From the NCBI GenBank assembly GCA_034359265.1, contig CP136891.1, positions 76,872,501-76,936,500 of the forward strand: a DNA stretch of 64,000 nucleotides. The letters are read 5' to 3'. Position numbers and translations under genes: made by a program. The notes below the pieces were generated by a model that searched no databases, was not told where the DNA came from, and saw only the letters and a list, made by a program, of their open reading frames with translations. Shown piece by piece: positions 11,241-22,898 of the stretch. The stretch is from Canna indica (taxonomy: Eukaryota; Streptophyta; Magnoliopsida; Zingiberales; Cannaceae). Within the stretch, counting starts at the first letter, position 1, and each line of letters opens with the position of its first letter.

Positions 11241-12147
11241 TTTGCTTTGGATTGATTTAAGGTAATTATGTTAATGATCTATCAGTAGCAGGGCATTTTT
11301 CTCATTCATAAGTTATTGATTATTGTTCATGTACGTGATACTGAAGACTTATATTTGATCTACCTTTGAAGTTATGTTTAAATTGATACTTGAACTATAC
11401 TCAGAGTTGCAGATTGAATAAGGTTTATGCTAAGTAGAATAATATCACGCTGCTGGGTATTTATTTTGAATTCCATTAATGGTTGCATCTCACATAGACA
11501 ACTTCTGGAATATAGAAGTTGTGATGTTACATTTAAGTTCTATGATTAAGCAAGGATATCAAGTTGATGAATTGACTAATTAGTTTTCGGGTGTACATAC
11601 AACTTGTTTGATTGGTTTAACTAAAAGTTAGTATTTTGTTATGGACTCTACATAGATAAGAATACCAACTTTCTATGTTTCTCCTCGTTATAAGTTTATA
11701 ACTCTATTTTATTCTGCTTTGTATCTCTAGTAGGTTAGACTTGAATGATGAGAAGAGAAGGAAAATAATAGAAATATGACTTGCTACCTAGTGGCTCCAA
11801 AATTACATCTTCTCCGATGATATCTTTAAAATAACAATAAAATTTGATAAGCTTGAAGTGCTGGAAGTGCTGGGTAGTATCAAATTTCTCTTAATTGCTA
11901 TTGTATGATCATAATTTAGAACCAGTTCTTTTGATGGATAGCTTTGAGTTTTGAGAGCATCAGTAGTTTAACACTATATAGTTAATTGTTAGTTAGTTTG
12001 GTTGTGTTATTCAAGTTGATTGTATGATCATAATGTTTGTTGCTAGTTAATTGAATGTCTGATCTACTATATACATGTTGTATTAGAAGACCCTTGATTG
12101 AAATATTGTGTTTATGGCAGGTCCATAGCCATTTTAAAAAAGATATT

Positions 12148-12178
<31 letters not shown>

Positions 12179-12240
12179 CATGGTAAATCCATCAGGAATT
12201 TATATATTTTGATTTTTTTTAAAAAAAAGAAAATACAAGT
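11241..12240. other. CACTA-2 interior, no gene recognised
   Basis: AT-rich DNA with a short local duplication (TTTAAGGTAATTATGTT near 11203 and 11258) and a small TA run near 12158-12177. I see no coding region. Confidence 0.5.
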
Positions 12241-12550
12241 CTACGACGGCTCTGTGACCGAACGGCTGTCGCAGATGCATTATTTGCGACCGCATATGCG
12301 ATCGCAGTGCCGTCGCAGATGCAAACTTGCGACCACACATAGGCGTCGCATATGTCACGCAACCACATTCTGCGACCGCCACCTCCCGTCGCAGAACGAT
12401 CGCAGAATATTTTTACTTGTGATTGCTGCTATTGCGGTAGCAAACTTTCTGCGACGAGCTCTTTTGCTACCGAATTTTGCGACCGCTCTTGCCGTCGCAA
12501 AAGGTCATTAGCGACCGTTTTGCGACGACAGTGTCCGTCGCAGATGACCA
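12240..12550. repeat. Right subterminal array of CACTA-2
   Basis: Dense copies of GCGACCGC, TTGCGACC and CCGTCGCAGATG in both orientations run up to the terminal repeat, matching the left end. The short open frames here come from the repeated motif. Confidence 0.8.
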
Positions 12551-12567
12551 ATTTTTTAGTAGTGAAT

Positions 12568-12948
12568 TATTGGGTCAAATGGCCACACTAGAGGGGGGTG
12601 AATAATGTATTTATTAATTTTTATTGCCTAAATATGGTTTTAATTGTTTCTTTGGTTAATTAGGCAAATTACAAGTTAAGTGACTAAATCCGGAAGCGAT
12701 AGATGATAAAGCAATAAAGACAAACAAAATATCAATGCAAACACTTTTATGTTTCAAGGGGGTGAATAGTGTGTTTGCATTGATATTTTATTTGTCTTTA
12801 TTGCTTTATCATTTATCGTTTCCGCATTTAGTCACTTAACTTGTAATTTGCCTAAGTAACCAAAGAAACGATTAAAATCGGATTTAGGCAATAAGAATTA
12901 GTAAACACATTATTCACCCCCCCTCTAGTGTAGCCATTTCACCCAACA
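12568..12948. repeat. Palindrome of two inverted Copia LTR ends
   Basis: The left arm 12568-12744 and right arm 12771-12948 are near-complementary, with a 26-bp spacer. Each outer end is the exact LTR terminus (TATTGGGT on the left, ACCCAACA on the right), and both include CACACTAGAGGGGGG-like sequence shared with the LTR at 50833. The structure is a head-to-head pair of LTR terminal segments and could form a hairpin of about 177 bp. Only the left outer end is next to a primer site, once CACTA-2 is removed. Confidence 0.88.
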
Positions 12949-12954
12949 TAAAAC

Positions 12955-13938
12955 TATGCTTAGTTTTATTCCTAAATGTTCCAATCCATCCACTGTTCGT
13001 GAATTCAGACCCATTGCATAGTGTAACTTAAATTACAGAATTCTTGCCAAGATTATTTATGAAAATTCACTTACCCCTTCTGGTTTCGCCTGAGCAATCT
13101 ACCTTTGTTAAAGGCATATGCATTCAAGATAATATTCTTGTGGCTCAGGAATTGACCCATTCGTTATTCAAATCTAAGATAAAAATCCCCTATATTTTAG
13201 TCAAAATTGACTTGGAAAATGCATATGATAAATTGTCCTGGAATGCTATTTCTGCGATTTTGAATGCTTTCAATTTTCCATCTAAATTTGTAAATTGGAT
13301 TACCTTTTGTGTTTCTACTGCTACATTTTCGTGCTTAATTAATTCTGAATTATCGGCTTTTTTCAAATCGCACTGTGGTATTAGGCAAGGTGACCCACTT
13401 TCGCCTTACTTGTATGCTTATGGCGCAGGTGCTCACCAATTTAATTAATGAGGCAGTAAATAATAAAACTTTGTTTCCTTTTAAGGTTAGAAATGACCCT
13501 GTTGTTTCTCATTTGATGTTTGCTGACGATATTCTGTTAACTTTTCGGGCAAATAAAAAGAGTCTCCAATCAGTTAAGATTATTTTTGAAAAGTATAGGA
13601 CTTTCTCGGGACAGTCGGTAAATTTTGCAAAATCGAAAATATTTTTTCCTAGAGATATTTCGTCTGATATGACAAACAATGTTTGTAGTTTCTTAAACAT
13701 GTGCCGTGGTAAATTACCCTTTAAGTACCTTGGGGCGATAATTGCCCCTCAAAGGCCACCTCCTTGTGCCCATGAAATGATTCTAGACAAATTCAAATCT
13801 AGATTAGGGGCTTGGCAGTCTTCTCTTTTATCCCAAGCTGGTCGGGTGGTCTTAATCAACTCGATCCTAAATTCTATCCCGGTTCATACCATTGTAGTTT
13901 CTTGGTATTCATCTAAGTGGATGGATAAACTTGAGTAG
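12955..13938 (+). pseudogene. LINE reverse transcriptase (broken)
   Basis: The polymerase that copies LINE RNA at the target site, here inactivated. Early sequence encodes LSFIPKCSNPSTVREFRPIA followed by a stop. The frame from 13074 has the conserved SPEQSTFVKGICIQDNILVA, LVKIDLENAYDKLSW and HCGIRQGDPLSPYL motifs. A frameshift near 13430 moves coding to another frame, which has the active-site FADDILLTF and, downstream, the motif FKYLGAIIAP. A stop at 13938 precedes the zinc-binding region. The upstream endonuclease is absent, consistent with 5' truncation. Confidence 0.88.
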
Positions 13939-13989
13939 ATCATTAGGAATTTTTTATGGTCAAATAATGAGGACAGAAAAGGCCTTCAT

Positions 13990-14629
13990 TTGATTAATTG
14001 GAATACTGTTACCAGTCCTAGAAGTGTTGGTGGCCTTGGAGTCCATGATCTCCATTGTAAGGCTCTGTCCTTTCAGGCTACTAGGATGGGAGACTATCTT
14101 AATGGGACTCCTTCCTTGTGGGTCATTTTAGTTTCTATCAAATATCATGATTTGAATATTTCCTTTCTCCATCCTGATAAAAATTGTTCTTGGAGTTGGA
14201 AACTGTTTAGGCAAGCTTTATATTATTTATTCGTTGGCTTTTCTAAAATCATTAAATCGGGTAATAATACTTCTGTTTTGCATGATTTGTGGATTTCTGA
14301 TGTCCCTTTGTATTTAAAGCCAAGATTTATTAATGTTAATCTGCTCTGTGATGATATGTATGTAAATTCTTTATTACTTGCTCAAAGTTGGATGCCTTAT
14401 GCTATTGATTGTAATTTCGGTCCGGTACTGGGGGAGTCCATTTCAAGAATGGCGTTGCCTATGAACACCGATGAGGACACCTATATTTGGAGAGAGGAGT
14501 CTGGGGGTAGAGTTACCGCCAAATCGGCGTATGATTTTATTAGAAGCCATGAATCAATACCTAATCTGCTTGGTTCGCAGGCCCGTTGGAACCTTCTTTG
14601 GAAATTAAAAACTGCTCCTAAAGTTAAGT
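13990..14629 (+). pseudogene. LINE C-terminal zinc-binding reverse-transcriptase region, first half
   Basis: Open frame continuing the LINE polyprotein, with the family features INWNTVTSPRSVGGLGVHDL, FRQALYYLF, WISDVPLY and the start of the zf-RVT domain at ARWNLLWKLKTAPKVK. It is cut at 14629 by CACTA-3. The missing part of the zinc-binding domain (LCPFCQN-type cysteines) is at 22905-23010 on the other side. Confidence 0.85.
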
Positions 14630-14645
14630 CACTACAAAAAAATAT

Positions 14646-14995
14646 GGTATCACCAACGGACTAAATCCGTTGGTAATAGTAAAAATCCGTTGGTAATACT
14701 ATTACCAATGAACTTCCGTTGGTAAAATTCATTGGTGATACCCTGCTAGGTATTACCGAGGGATATTACAACATCTGTTGGTAATACCAACGGATAAAAA
14801 CATCTGTTGGTATTACCAACGGATTTGTTTTTGTTGGTATTACCAATAGATTTGTGTTTGTTGGTATTACTCCGTTGGTAATATCAACGAATAGATCTGT
14901 TGGTAACATCCATAGTTATTACCAACAGATATATTTTCACTAGTAATATCAATTTATACCCTTTGGATACCAACAGTTATCCATTGGTAATATCA
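14646..14995. repeat. Left subterminal array of CACTA-3
   Basis: Roughly twenty copies of ACCAACGGAT or ATCYGTTGGTAATA in both orientations, with variants, run over about 350 bp. The same motif recurs at 22797-22880 at the right end. Confidence 0.85.
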
Positions 14996-16767
14996 TTTGT
15001 ATACAATTAATCTACTTTCTGGTTATCGAATTATACACATATATCAAATTACTTAATTATACAACCACTCACATTTTAATAACCAATCATACACATACAT
15101 ATTTAAGAAACCAAACTCACATTTTCATAATCAACTCATCTACCAAAATACATATATAACCAACTCTTTCAACATATATGTGAAAATATTTTGATTAAAA
15201 CCAACTGTTTGTATACATTAGTAAAAAACTGTTGGTATACATTAGTCTAACGCTTTCAACAAAATACATATAGAATCAACTGTTAGTATACATTAGTCCA
15301 AACTCCTCCAATTATCCAAATCAAGAAATCCCTCGACTTCTTGCATAAATTCATTAGTGGTGCCACCTGGATAAAAACAAACACATAACGTACTTTAAAT
15401 TAGTTTTTCGTTAAGATAACAATATATTGAAGAACAATGATGGTGAACCAAATTGGTCTTTTGTAGCTTCATGCTATGCTATAATTGTTCATTGTAGCAA
15501 GCAAAAGAAAAGCTTACTATTAGAAACCCACTTAAGTGCAAGGAATCACATAAAATAAGGTCTAATAAAGAATATAAAACCACATATTGCTAAATAAATA
15601 TTATACATACATGACATTAGCAATCTAGGTGAACATAAATTATCCTATGGTTTGTCTTTAGTAGAACACCAAGCAATCACCAGCAACAAAAACATGATAT
15701 AATAGCATGCATAGTATCTGAATTTACTTCTATAAAAAAATATGCAAGCAATGCCTTTGATCTTATTTTGTAATACCTAAAGAAACCAATGATTCAAAGA
15801 GGCAATAAAGGTAAGGGTGCAAAGGATAAACTAAGAGCATAATCTCTTCCGTTCAAGACAAGTATGGTTTAAGATGCCAAAAATAACATACAAGCATCAT
15901 ATAAATAGCTTTGGAGATGACTCAGAAAAGCTCCAGGTTGGAGACGACTTAGAATTTTTTCAGTCAATGAAAAAGAAAAGCCTACACTCATGAATTTTCA
16001 AATTAAAGTTAGAAAGCTTTAGATGACAAGCAACTTCTTACAATTGCCTCACATCTGTCAAAAAGTTTGAGGGGAATTTTCTATTTAATCTGCAGTATTG
16101 GAAAAACTAATTCAATCATTTTAATTGTCTAAGAAATGAAGCTACAAAAGAAGCTTTTTTCCATTGTATTGAGGTAAACAAATGTTCAAACTCATTTATT
16201 CTTTTCTCGTATAAATTTTCTGGCTATCATTGTAAACAAAGGTTCAAACTCATTTATTCATTTATTCTTTTCTCATAAGCTGTCTTTACCAGAACCTTAT
16301 AAATCTTTCATTGTACTAGTTATGCATCAAGGTTATTTAACTAAAGCTTACGCTAGTATATTGTTTAATAATTTCTTGGAAACCAAGTCAATTGAATAAA
16401 ACATTCAATCCACAACCAAGACCTTCTTATATATAGAGAGTGCAGGCAGGAGGATGAAGATATCTTAGGTAAGAATAATTGTATTTGGCATTCTTTTCCA
16501 TGACCTTTGTACCGTAAAAAAAAGAAGTTTAGTAACACTATATTCTACATGTCGAATTTATTAAATAAACATTACCGTGCAAAATGAAGCATTCTCAAGA
16601 TTATCACAGCTAGAGAACTACTTCGCACAACACAGGCTCTGCAAACGCAAGTTCGGAAAAGATGATTATATACTTTGTTCATATTTTGCAAGTTCTAATG
16701 ACAAAATCCAAGCACGACAAGATTTGAAAGCCACAAAGTTATTTGGAAAAGTTATGAACTAAAACAT
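14996..16767. other. CACTA-3 left interior, no gene recognised
   Basis: AT-rich sequence with short frames only. A local duplication of about 45 bp containing GGTTCAAACTCATTTATTC occurs near 16180 and 16230. No protein family was recognised. Confidence 0.5.
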
Positions 16768-17098
16768 CACTACAGTAAATATAATGGTAACCGGCGCTTT
16801 ATTTATGAAAAACCGACTCTTTTTTTTAGTCTAAAATAATATTTAGGCTCTTGTAAAGACGCCGGTTCAAAAGTAAAGAATAGAGGGGGATGAAAAAAAA
16901 AATTGTTCCCCTTGAGGGGGATGACAAAATCTAAAACTGTTTTTCCAATCCAAAACAGGTGCCCCTTGAGGGGCGCCCGGTTAACCAGAATGGGCACCCC
17001 TCAAGGGGCGCCCATTTTGGCGGAACAGGCGTGCCTTGAGGGGCGCCAGCTACATTGCAATCGACGCCTCTGTCAGGGGCGCCAGTTTCAATTGTTTT
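16768..17098 (+). mobile_element. Possible end of another CACTA-like element
   Basis: A CACTACAGTAAATA start at 16768 is followed by ACCGGCG motifs and then five copies of a GC-rich motif, CCTTGAGGGGCGCC and its complement (16908-17090). This is the usual layout of a CACTA terminus with its subterminal array. No partner end or target duplication was found, so it may be a truncated nested copy. Confidence 0.4.
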
Positions 17099-18353
17099 TT
17101 ATAAAAATAATAATAATTACAAATATATAATAAATTATAAGATAATGTCCTATCAATTTGGATTGAACAGTCTGGAAACCCAAATTTCACTAGACTATAT
17201 ATAACAAAGAAAAAAAAGGAAAAAATAATTATATAGCAACTTTACCAGGACTCTGTGAAGTGTTTGAGGGGGAAGTTAAAAGCAGTGATTTGAAAAACCC
17301 AACTTTGGATCACCGGTTTGTTCATTGACTTGTTCAGCTTTGGTCGAACCTGAGTGGTCCAATACGATTTCCCAAATACTGGATAACAACAAAAGGGTCA
17401 TGGTCACAAACTTCAGAAAATTGATGCTTGAATCTAACACTAACCAACATAATCATTACTAGTTCATCACAAATAAAGGAAGAACAGTGAAGAAACTTCT
17501 TACAAATACACATATAGGTCATATGTCTACATATATTACAGGTACTAAAAACAAACGGCTAATACACTATATCCACACTTGCAACCTTGAAGAAAGTACC
17601 AAGTTACTAATAGCTATTGATTGATTACGAATAATAGGATGTCCAAATCACTCACCGGCAGTAGGCACGAATGACTCTGAATCTTTGTACACTGATGATA
17701 GATAATTTAAACCAGACCCAAAACCATCAAACTGAATGATAATAACAAGAGAGGTGACTGACTATTCACTTTAGAACAATAAAGAGTTGAAGGATATGAG
17801 TTCATTCAGCACATCTCACTCCTGAAAGGTATACAAGGATTGTATAACACTACCTCCGATCATGGAAGCATGGAAGCATTGCAAAACCCTACAAGAGAAT
17901 TCAAGCACATCAGTGACATATTGTAAGATAGGACAAGAAAGATTACATAGTATCACTTTAACAAGAAGTCGCTCTACAAACAAGACAAAGAATATAGCGA
18001 GGTAAGAGATGAGCTTTTGTTTAGTAACATATTCTTGCATGCTCAAATATCATCTCACAGATCCCCAACATAAATCCGGTGCTTAAGTTCAATTCAACTG
18101 AATAAAAACTTTTATGCAGAAGAGTACAAGATGTTTTTAACCATCTAACACTAGAACATTTGAAGATCTAAAAAAAATATTGTACAGATTACAAAAGCAT
18201 GTCAGATATCAAGTTATTGATGAGTTATTGATGAATTTTAAATGTTGCACCTTGGTGTTTTAGTAAGGTTTCCTGTTTCCCAACATGGTAAGTGAATATA
18301 GTAAATTGCAACCAAGCCATACAAAATATAATATATAGAATTTTTTAATAACC
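17099..18353. other. CACTA-3 interior, no gene recognised
   Basis: Short frames such as 17816-18046 on the minus strand resemble nothing. This may be intron or downstream sequence of the captured helicase gene, which reads leftward from 19747, but no further helicase motifs were found. Confidence 0.4.
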
Positions 18354-19747
18354 TGAACTTCTCGAAGAAGAATTCCATCAGTCATGAATTTATGGCGCAG
18401 TTTTTTTCAATCAACTTGTCATGCCTAACTTGAAAACCAACCTCCTTACCTAACGAGAGTCCTAATTCAAATGACACTCGCTTGGCAGTGGCAAGAACTG
18501 CAACACATCGTGGTTGGGTCACACCAATATTCCTTTTCTATCACTTCGATCACTTGAACCAAAGCCAGCTTCATACAAGAACTGCATAAAGTTATTTTAG
18601 CAGAAACAGTGGATACCATCAACAATTTAATAAAAAACTAAAATACTAATATAGCATAAAAACATTAAAACTATCAAATGAGGTGTATATAAAGATGCAT
18701 ACTAATATAGGAACCTGAGTAGTTTTACCACATCCTGTTTCTCCACATAAAATGACAATAAAATTCTCATTAATGGCTTCCATAATCTCTTGTTCCATCA
18801 TGATTATAGGGAGATTCTTTCTTTGTTCTTCAACCTCATCTGGCCGTGATACATGGACCATAGTGGCACGATTAACCTGTTCTTGGATAGTTAAATCAGT
18901 ACTGCTATTTATTTCTTGGTATTTTTCATTTGGAGAACTTGGAACATTATCTTGAAAGAACATTAAAAAGTTACTCATGAGGACCTAAAATGCATCATCC
19001 TCACTATCCGCATTTTACAAAAAAAATAGTTAAATTATCCTGTCTATGTGTGATTGGATACACAAAGGCACCACCACGGCTCCTACTTTTGGTACTAATG
19101 CAAATGGCATTACTATTGCACGATAAACACCTGCTAGCTAAATAGAAATAGTGCTCTAGTTGTATGATAAGAATAAATACAAGTAATGATGAAACAGAAT
19201 AGTCTTTTAGTGAAACATAGGCATTGATTTGCTAGGCAAGAGATACCAAAATCTGAAACAAAAGGCTGCTTCTCTTGTCCCATCATAGAAGCTTGGCTAT
19301 CGGGAACAAGTCCTTAGAATGCAAAAGCGAATATTCACTATCACATATCTTGTGCTTCCTGCAACAAGTCCTTAGATTAATAAAGTATTCAAATTACAAA
19401 TGGTCTCTGGACAGACAAGTTAGCATTAGAAAACTAATAAGAAAAACATACTCAAGAATCTTGTTGGAAAAAAGTTATAATCTAGCTAAAAACTTGTTGG
19501 AAACAAGTTATAATCTAACTGGAAAAAAGTTACAAATTCAAATTACAACAAAAAAAGTTTTTCAGCCACCAAAAATCAATGGAAACTTGTTGGAAAAATA
19601 AATCTCAACAAAAACAATTAAAAAACAAAAGTTATAATCTAGTTGAAAGAAACTTGTTGAGTACCTTGAGCTGCATCTTCAATTTGTTATTTTTATTCCC
19701 AAGTAAAACAAGTGCATTGCTTTCATCCTCGGACTGAGAAGGATAAG
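18354..19747 (-). pseudogene. Captured fragment of a DEAH-box RNA helicase gene (DHX37/DEAH13-like)
   Basis: The intact protein is a nucleolar ATP-dependent RNA helicase needed for small-subunit ribosome assembly. Three collinear pieces occur on the minus strand. At 19747-19673, an N-terminal-like SEDESNALVLLGNKNNK. At 19000-18710, RPDEVEEQRKNLPIIMMEQ and MEAINENFIVILCG, with the Walker A ATP-binding motif GETGCGKTTQVP. At about 18590-18360, FLYEAGFGSSDRSDRKG, TQPRCVAVLATAKRVSFELG and GKEVGFQVRHDKLI. The spaces between look like introns. Frameshifts and a stop (after AINS) break the last piece, and the DEAH box, motif VI and the C-terminus are absent. It lies wholly inside CACTA-3, so it is transposon-carried gene capture, not a resident gene. 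Confidence 0.88.
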
Positions 19748-22700
19748 AACCCAAATAGGCATCAAATATTCAATGGCATTACTTCCAGCTTTCTGGTACT
19801 GCTAGCAAGCTCATTGTAGCAGCTTCATCCAACAACTGATTAGCATTATTTGCTTTCGACCTCATTCTTGTCAAATCTTCCTCAAACCTGTAAAAATATA
19901 CTGGCAAAATAAGATGATCTGAAAAACAACAGAGTTAATGAACAAAGTTACTGAATTCTTCTGAAACGAAACAGAAAAAAGAATATGAGCAATAAAAGAT
20001 CCGGCTTCTCAATTCCATTACCAATCCAATGCCAATTGAAGAAAAGAGGGCATAGAAGCCCGTGATTGAGAGAGAGGGTAAGAGCTGAGAATAGGTAAAG
20101 GGGGGAGGAGAGTTGAGGGATTCTAAGCTGAGAATAGGGAAAGGGAGGAGGAGTTGAGGGATTCTGACTTTGGAGATTTGGGAGAGCGATATATTAAGCT
20201 TGCATAACTGATAGGGTGGTGGATGGAGGTGAAATTTGGGAGAGGAATTAAGGAATCAAACATTTCAAATACAACATAAAGAAAATGTATCCAATGCACC
20301 ATAGAATACAATGTATAAAAAATGCATTCCAATACCAACTCTTTGTTCTAGTGATTGGCTCCACAAATCTTGTTCCAAGTTCTCCCTAAATAGAGTTTGA
20401 TCATTTGAAGTCTCAATATGATTGATTACATCTCCTTCATCATCATTATTTCGTTCATTGTCATTATTAGATATTTGAGCAGGCACTTCAACCTCAAACA
20501 ACTGATTGGTGCCTCTTCAAATATGGTTACGAAGAAGAGAACAAGAAGAAAGAACTCTTGACGAAATTTTTAAGGATAAAATAACCTCTCTGTAAGAATG
20601 ATCATCTCATTTTAAGGAAACCAAAGTGTCACAACTCGACTAACAAAATAATTGACCCATTAACCTCATAAGCCTCAACCATCGGCCCAAAATGCTAAAG
20701 TTAATGGTAGTATATCCGACAAGGATTATTAATCAAAAACTTGTAATCAACTCTTAATGTGAAGCTAAATGGAGATGTTGCAATATCTCCTACTTAAGTT
20801 TTGACATTCTCATCAAGACTGAAGTCCCATGCATAGCATATAATCACATCCTAATCCACTACATGTGAGACTTAGCCTATTAGTGGTTTCATCTCATCAC
20901 CAAGCAACCTATTCCTACATAAATTACCTTGTCTTGGTATTTCAAAATACCAAAACAGAGTATTAGTTCTTTCGCTCATTCTTCATCATATTGTAATGGT
21001 CCTAATGGAATGATGAATCTATTTTATATATTTTATTACATGTAAGCCCTCTCACAAAACCTAGAACTAGGTTTTCTCTCATACTATTTGTCACGGCCCA
21101 CCTAATTGAATAACTAGTTTATTGGCCTCAAAGGTCTAACCTGGCAAAATGTTTAAGACAAATTTAATACTAATAGAATCATCAACCCTTAACAATCAAT
21201 GTCGGAAGGTCAAGTTTAAGCAACAACTCCATGCAACAAATAAGACCCAAAAATTCATTCTTAATTTTTTTCATCTTTTAGAAATAGAAACAAGTTGTTT
21301 CTTCTTCAGGTTTTTGTTTATATACTCTATCAAGAATGCATGTTTTCATATGCATACTCCATTAAACATAAATCCAAGAAAACGAATTGCTATATGCAGC
21401 ATTAGCTAGACCAAGTTGGTCCAATCAAGATTAATTGAATTAAATGAAGAGCTATATATATTGCTCTAAGTAAGGCAAAGTCCAGTTTGAATGCGTTGAA
21501 GAAGGAACTAAAGTACAAACCCTATATAAGCAATCACACTTACTCCAGCTCATGTGACTGATCACTTCCCTACACAATTCTATGAAGCATGCATGCATCA
21601 TCACTCTTCACAAGCACTCATGTTGGTAAGCTATACTATAACTGATATGATTATGATTCCATGTCTGGAATTATGATTATGATTCCAGGTCTGTAAATTC
21701 CAGACCTGGAAGAGGGTGAGACCTCTTCTTTGGGCAAGCTGTTGACATAATTCTCTAACCATGCCTTGCAATAACCAAGTCAGTATTCATTTGGAGTTTA
21801 GCTTACCATTATGTTATTTCTTTTAAACATGTCTGATATGAGAAAAACAGAGACTATAACGTAGAAACAATATAGAATGGATAGCATCAAATACATGTTA
21901 AGCACTAATAAAATGAACAATGTTCCATCTAAACAAGAATTTAGAGAATGATCCTACATTTTATCTTTGTGTAACTTAAACTCTAAGAAAGATATCTCTC
22001 TGCTTAGAATAAAGGAAAATATCAAATCAAAGAGAATGACTGTGATGCATGTTTCACATTGAGTTCTTCAATGAAAGAACACTACAATGTGTTCACAAAG
22101 AAATCGAATCATATAATATTAAGAATATGGATATTTGAGACCTGTAAGAGGGTGTTCAGCTTCATTTGGGAATGCGATTATACAACTGATTTGGAGATCC
22201 ACCCAAATCAATATTCTTATTTGTGGAAGTTTATAACCAAGTCATGCAATCCAAAAAATCACGAGGTAGTGAATCCGTTCAAATAATCGGCAATAGAATA
22301 AATCCGTTCAAATAATCAGGATCAAATCTAAACTGAAAACTCATAAGATCAAATCTAAACTGTACCAATCTTCATAAAATAAAAGCATATCGACAAATCT
22401 AAACTGAAAACGAACCTCCACAATCGAATGGGAAACTTCCTGCGCTTCCTCTAAACTGAGCGTTTAAAACCCTACCTCATTCCCAACCCGTATAAGGGAA
22501 GTAATCCACTCGTCGATCTTGATTGGTTTCACTATCTGTGATGACCTCAGAGGATTAGGACGCGGGGAAGGGAAGGAACCGGTAGAAGGGAAGGGGAGGG
22601 ACCTACAGAAGGGAAGGGAAGGAACCACTTTGTCGGGTCGACTGCGGAAGAAAGAAGAAGACGGCTGCGGGGAGAAGGTATTTTGTCGGGGTCGGCTGTA

Positions 22701-22790
22701 AAAAAATAGGGTGCGGAAACTATTTTGACGAATGGAAGGAGAGGGAAAATAAATTGGTCGGCTGAAATAGAAGAGGAAAAATAAAATTAT
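19748..22790. other. CACTA-3 right interior, no gene recognised
   Basis: Mostly AT-rich. A minus-strand frame near 19890-19785 contains LLDEAATMSLLAVPESWK but was not assigned to a family. The minus frame 20501-20265 is also unrecognised. A short duplicated segment with ATTATGATTATGATTCCA lies at 21648-21710. The stretch 22440-22740 is GA-rich and, read on the minus strand, resembles a plant 5' leader, possibly more captured DNA. Confidence 0.4.
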
Positions 22791-22796
22791 GCTGAT

Positions 22797-22880
22797 TTAC
22801 CAACCGATTATTTATCCGTTGGTAATTTTATTGGTAATACCAACAAATTGGATCTATTGGTAAAAAATTCGTCGGTGATA
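22797..22880. repeat. Right subterminal array of CACTA-3
   Basis: Short array of ATCCGTTGGTAAT-type motifs, next to the terminal repeat. It is much shorter than the left array. Confidence 0.75.
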
Positions 22881-22898
22881 CTATGTTTTCTTGTAGTG

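Larger units (their letters stand above)
8569..12564. mobile_element. CACTA-2: non-autonomous CACTA element
   Basis: The ends are CACTACTAAAA and TTTTTTAGTAGTG, flanked by the 3-bp target duplication AAT (8566-8568 and 12565-12567). Both ends have arrays of a GCGACCGC or TGCGACGGC motif in both orientations, unlike that of CACTA-1. The 3996-bp interior has no transposase. It holds a gene-leader-like segment near 8.8-9.05 kb and the 3' end of another Copia element near 10.3-11.24 kb. It would need a transposase supplied in trans. Confidence 0.9.
14630..22898. mobile_element. CACTA-3: large non-autonomous CACTA element carrying a helicase gene piece
   Basis: The ends are CACTACAAAAAAAT and ATGTTTTCTTGTAGTG, flanked by the 3-bp target duplication AGT (14627-14629 and 22899-22901). 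Subterminal arrays of ATCCGTTGGTAATA or its complement lie at both ends. The 8269-bp interior has no transposase but holds a minus-strand fragment of a DEAH-box RNA helicase gene with exon-intron structure, and a second CACTA-like end near 16.8 kb. It inserted into the LINE zinc-binding domain. Confidence 0.92.
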
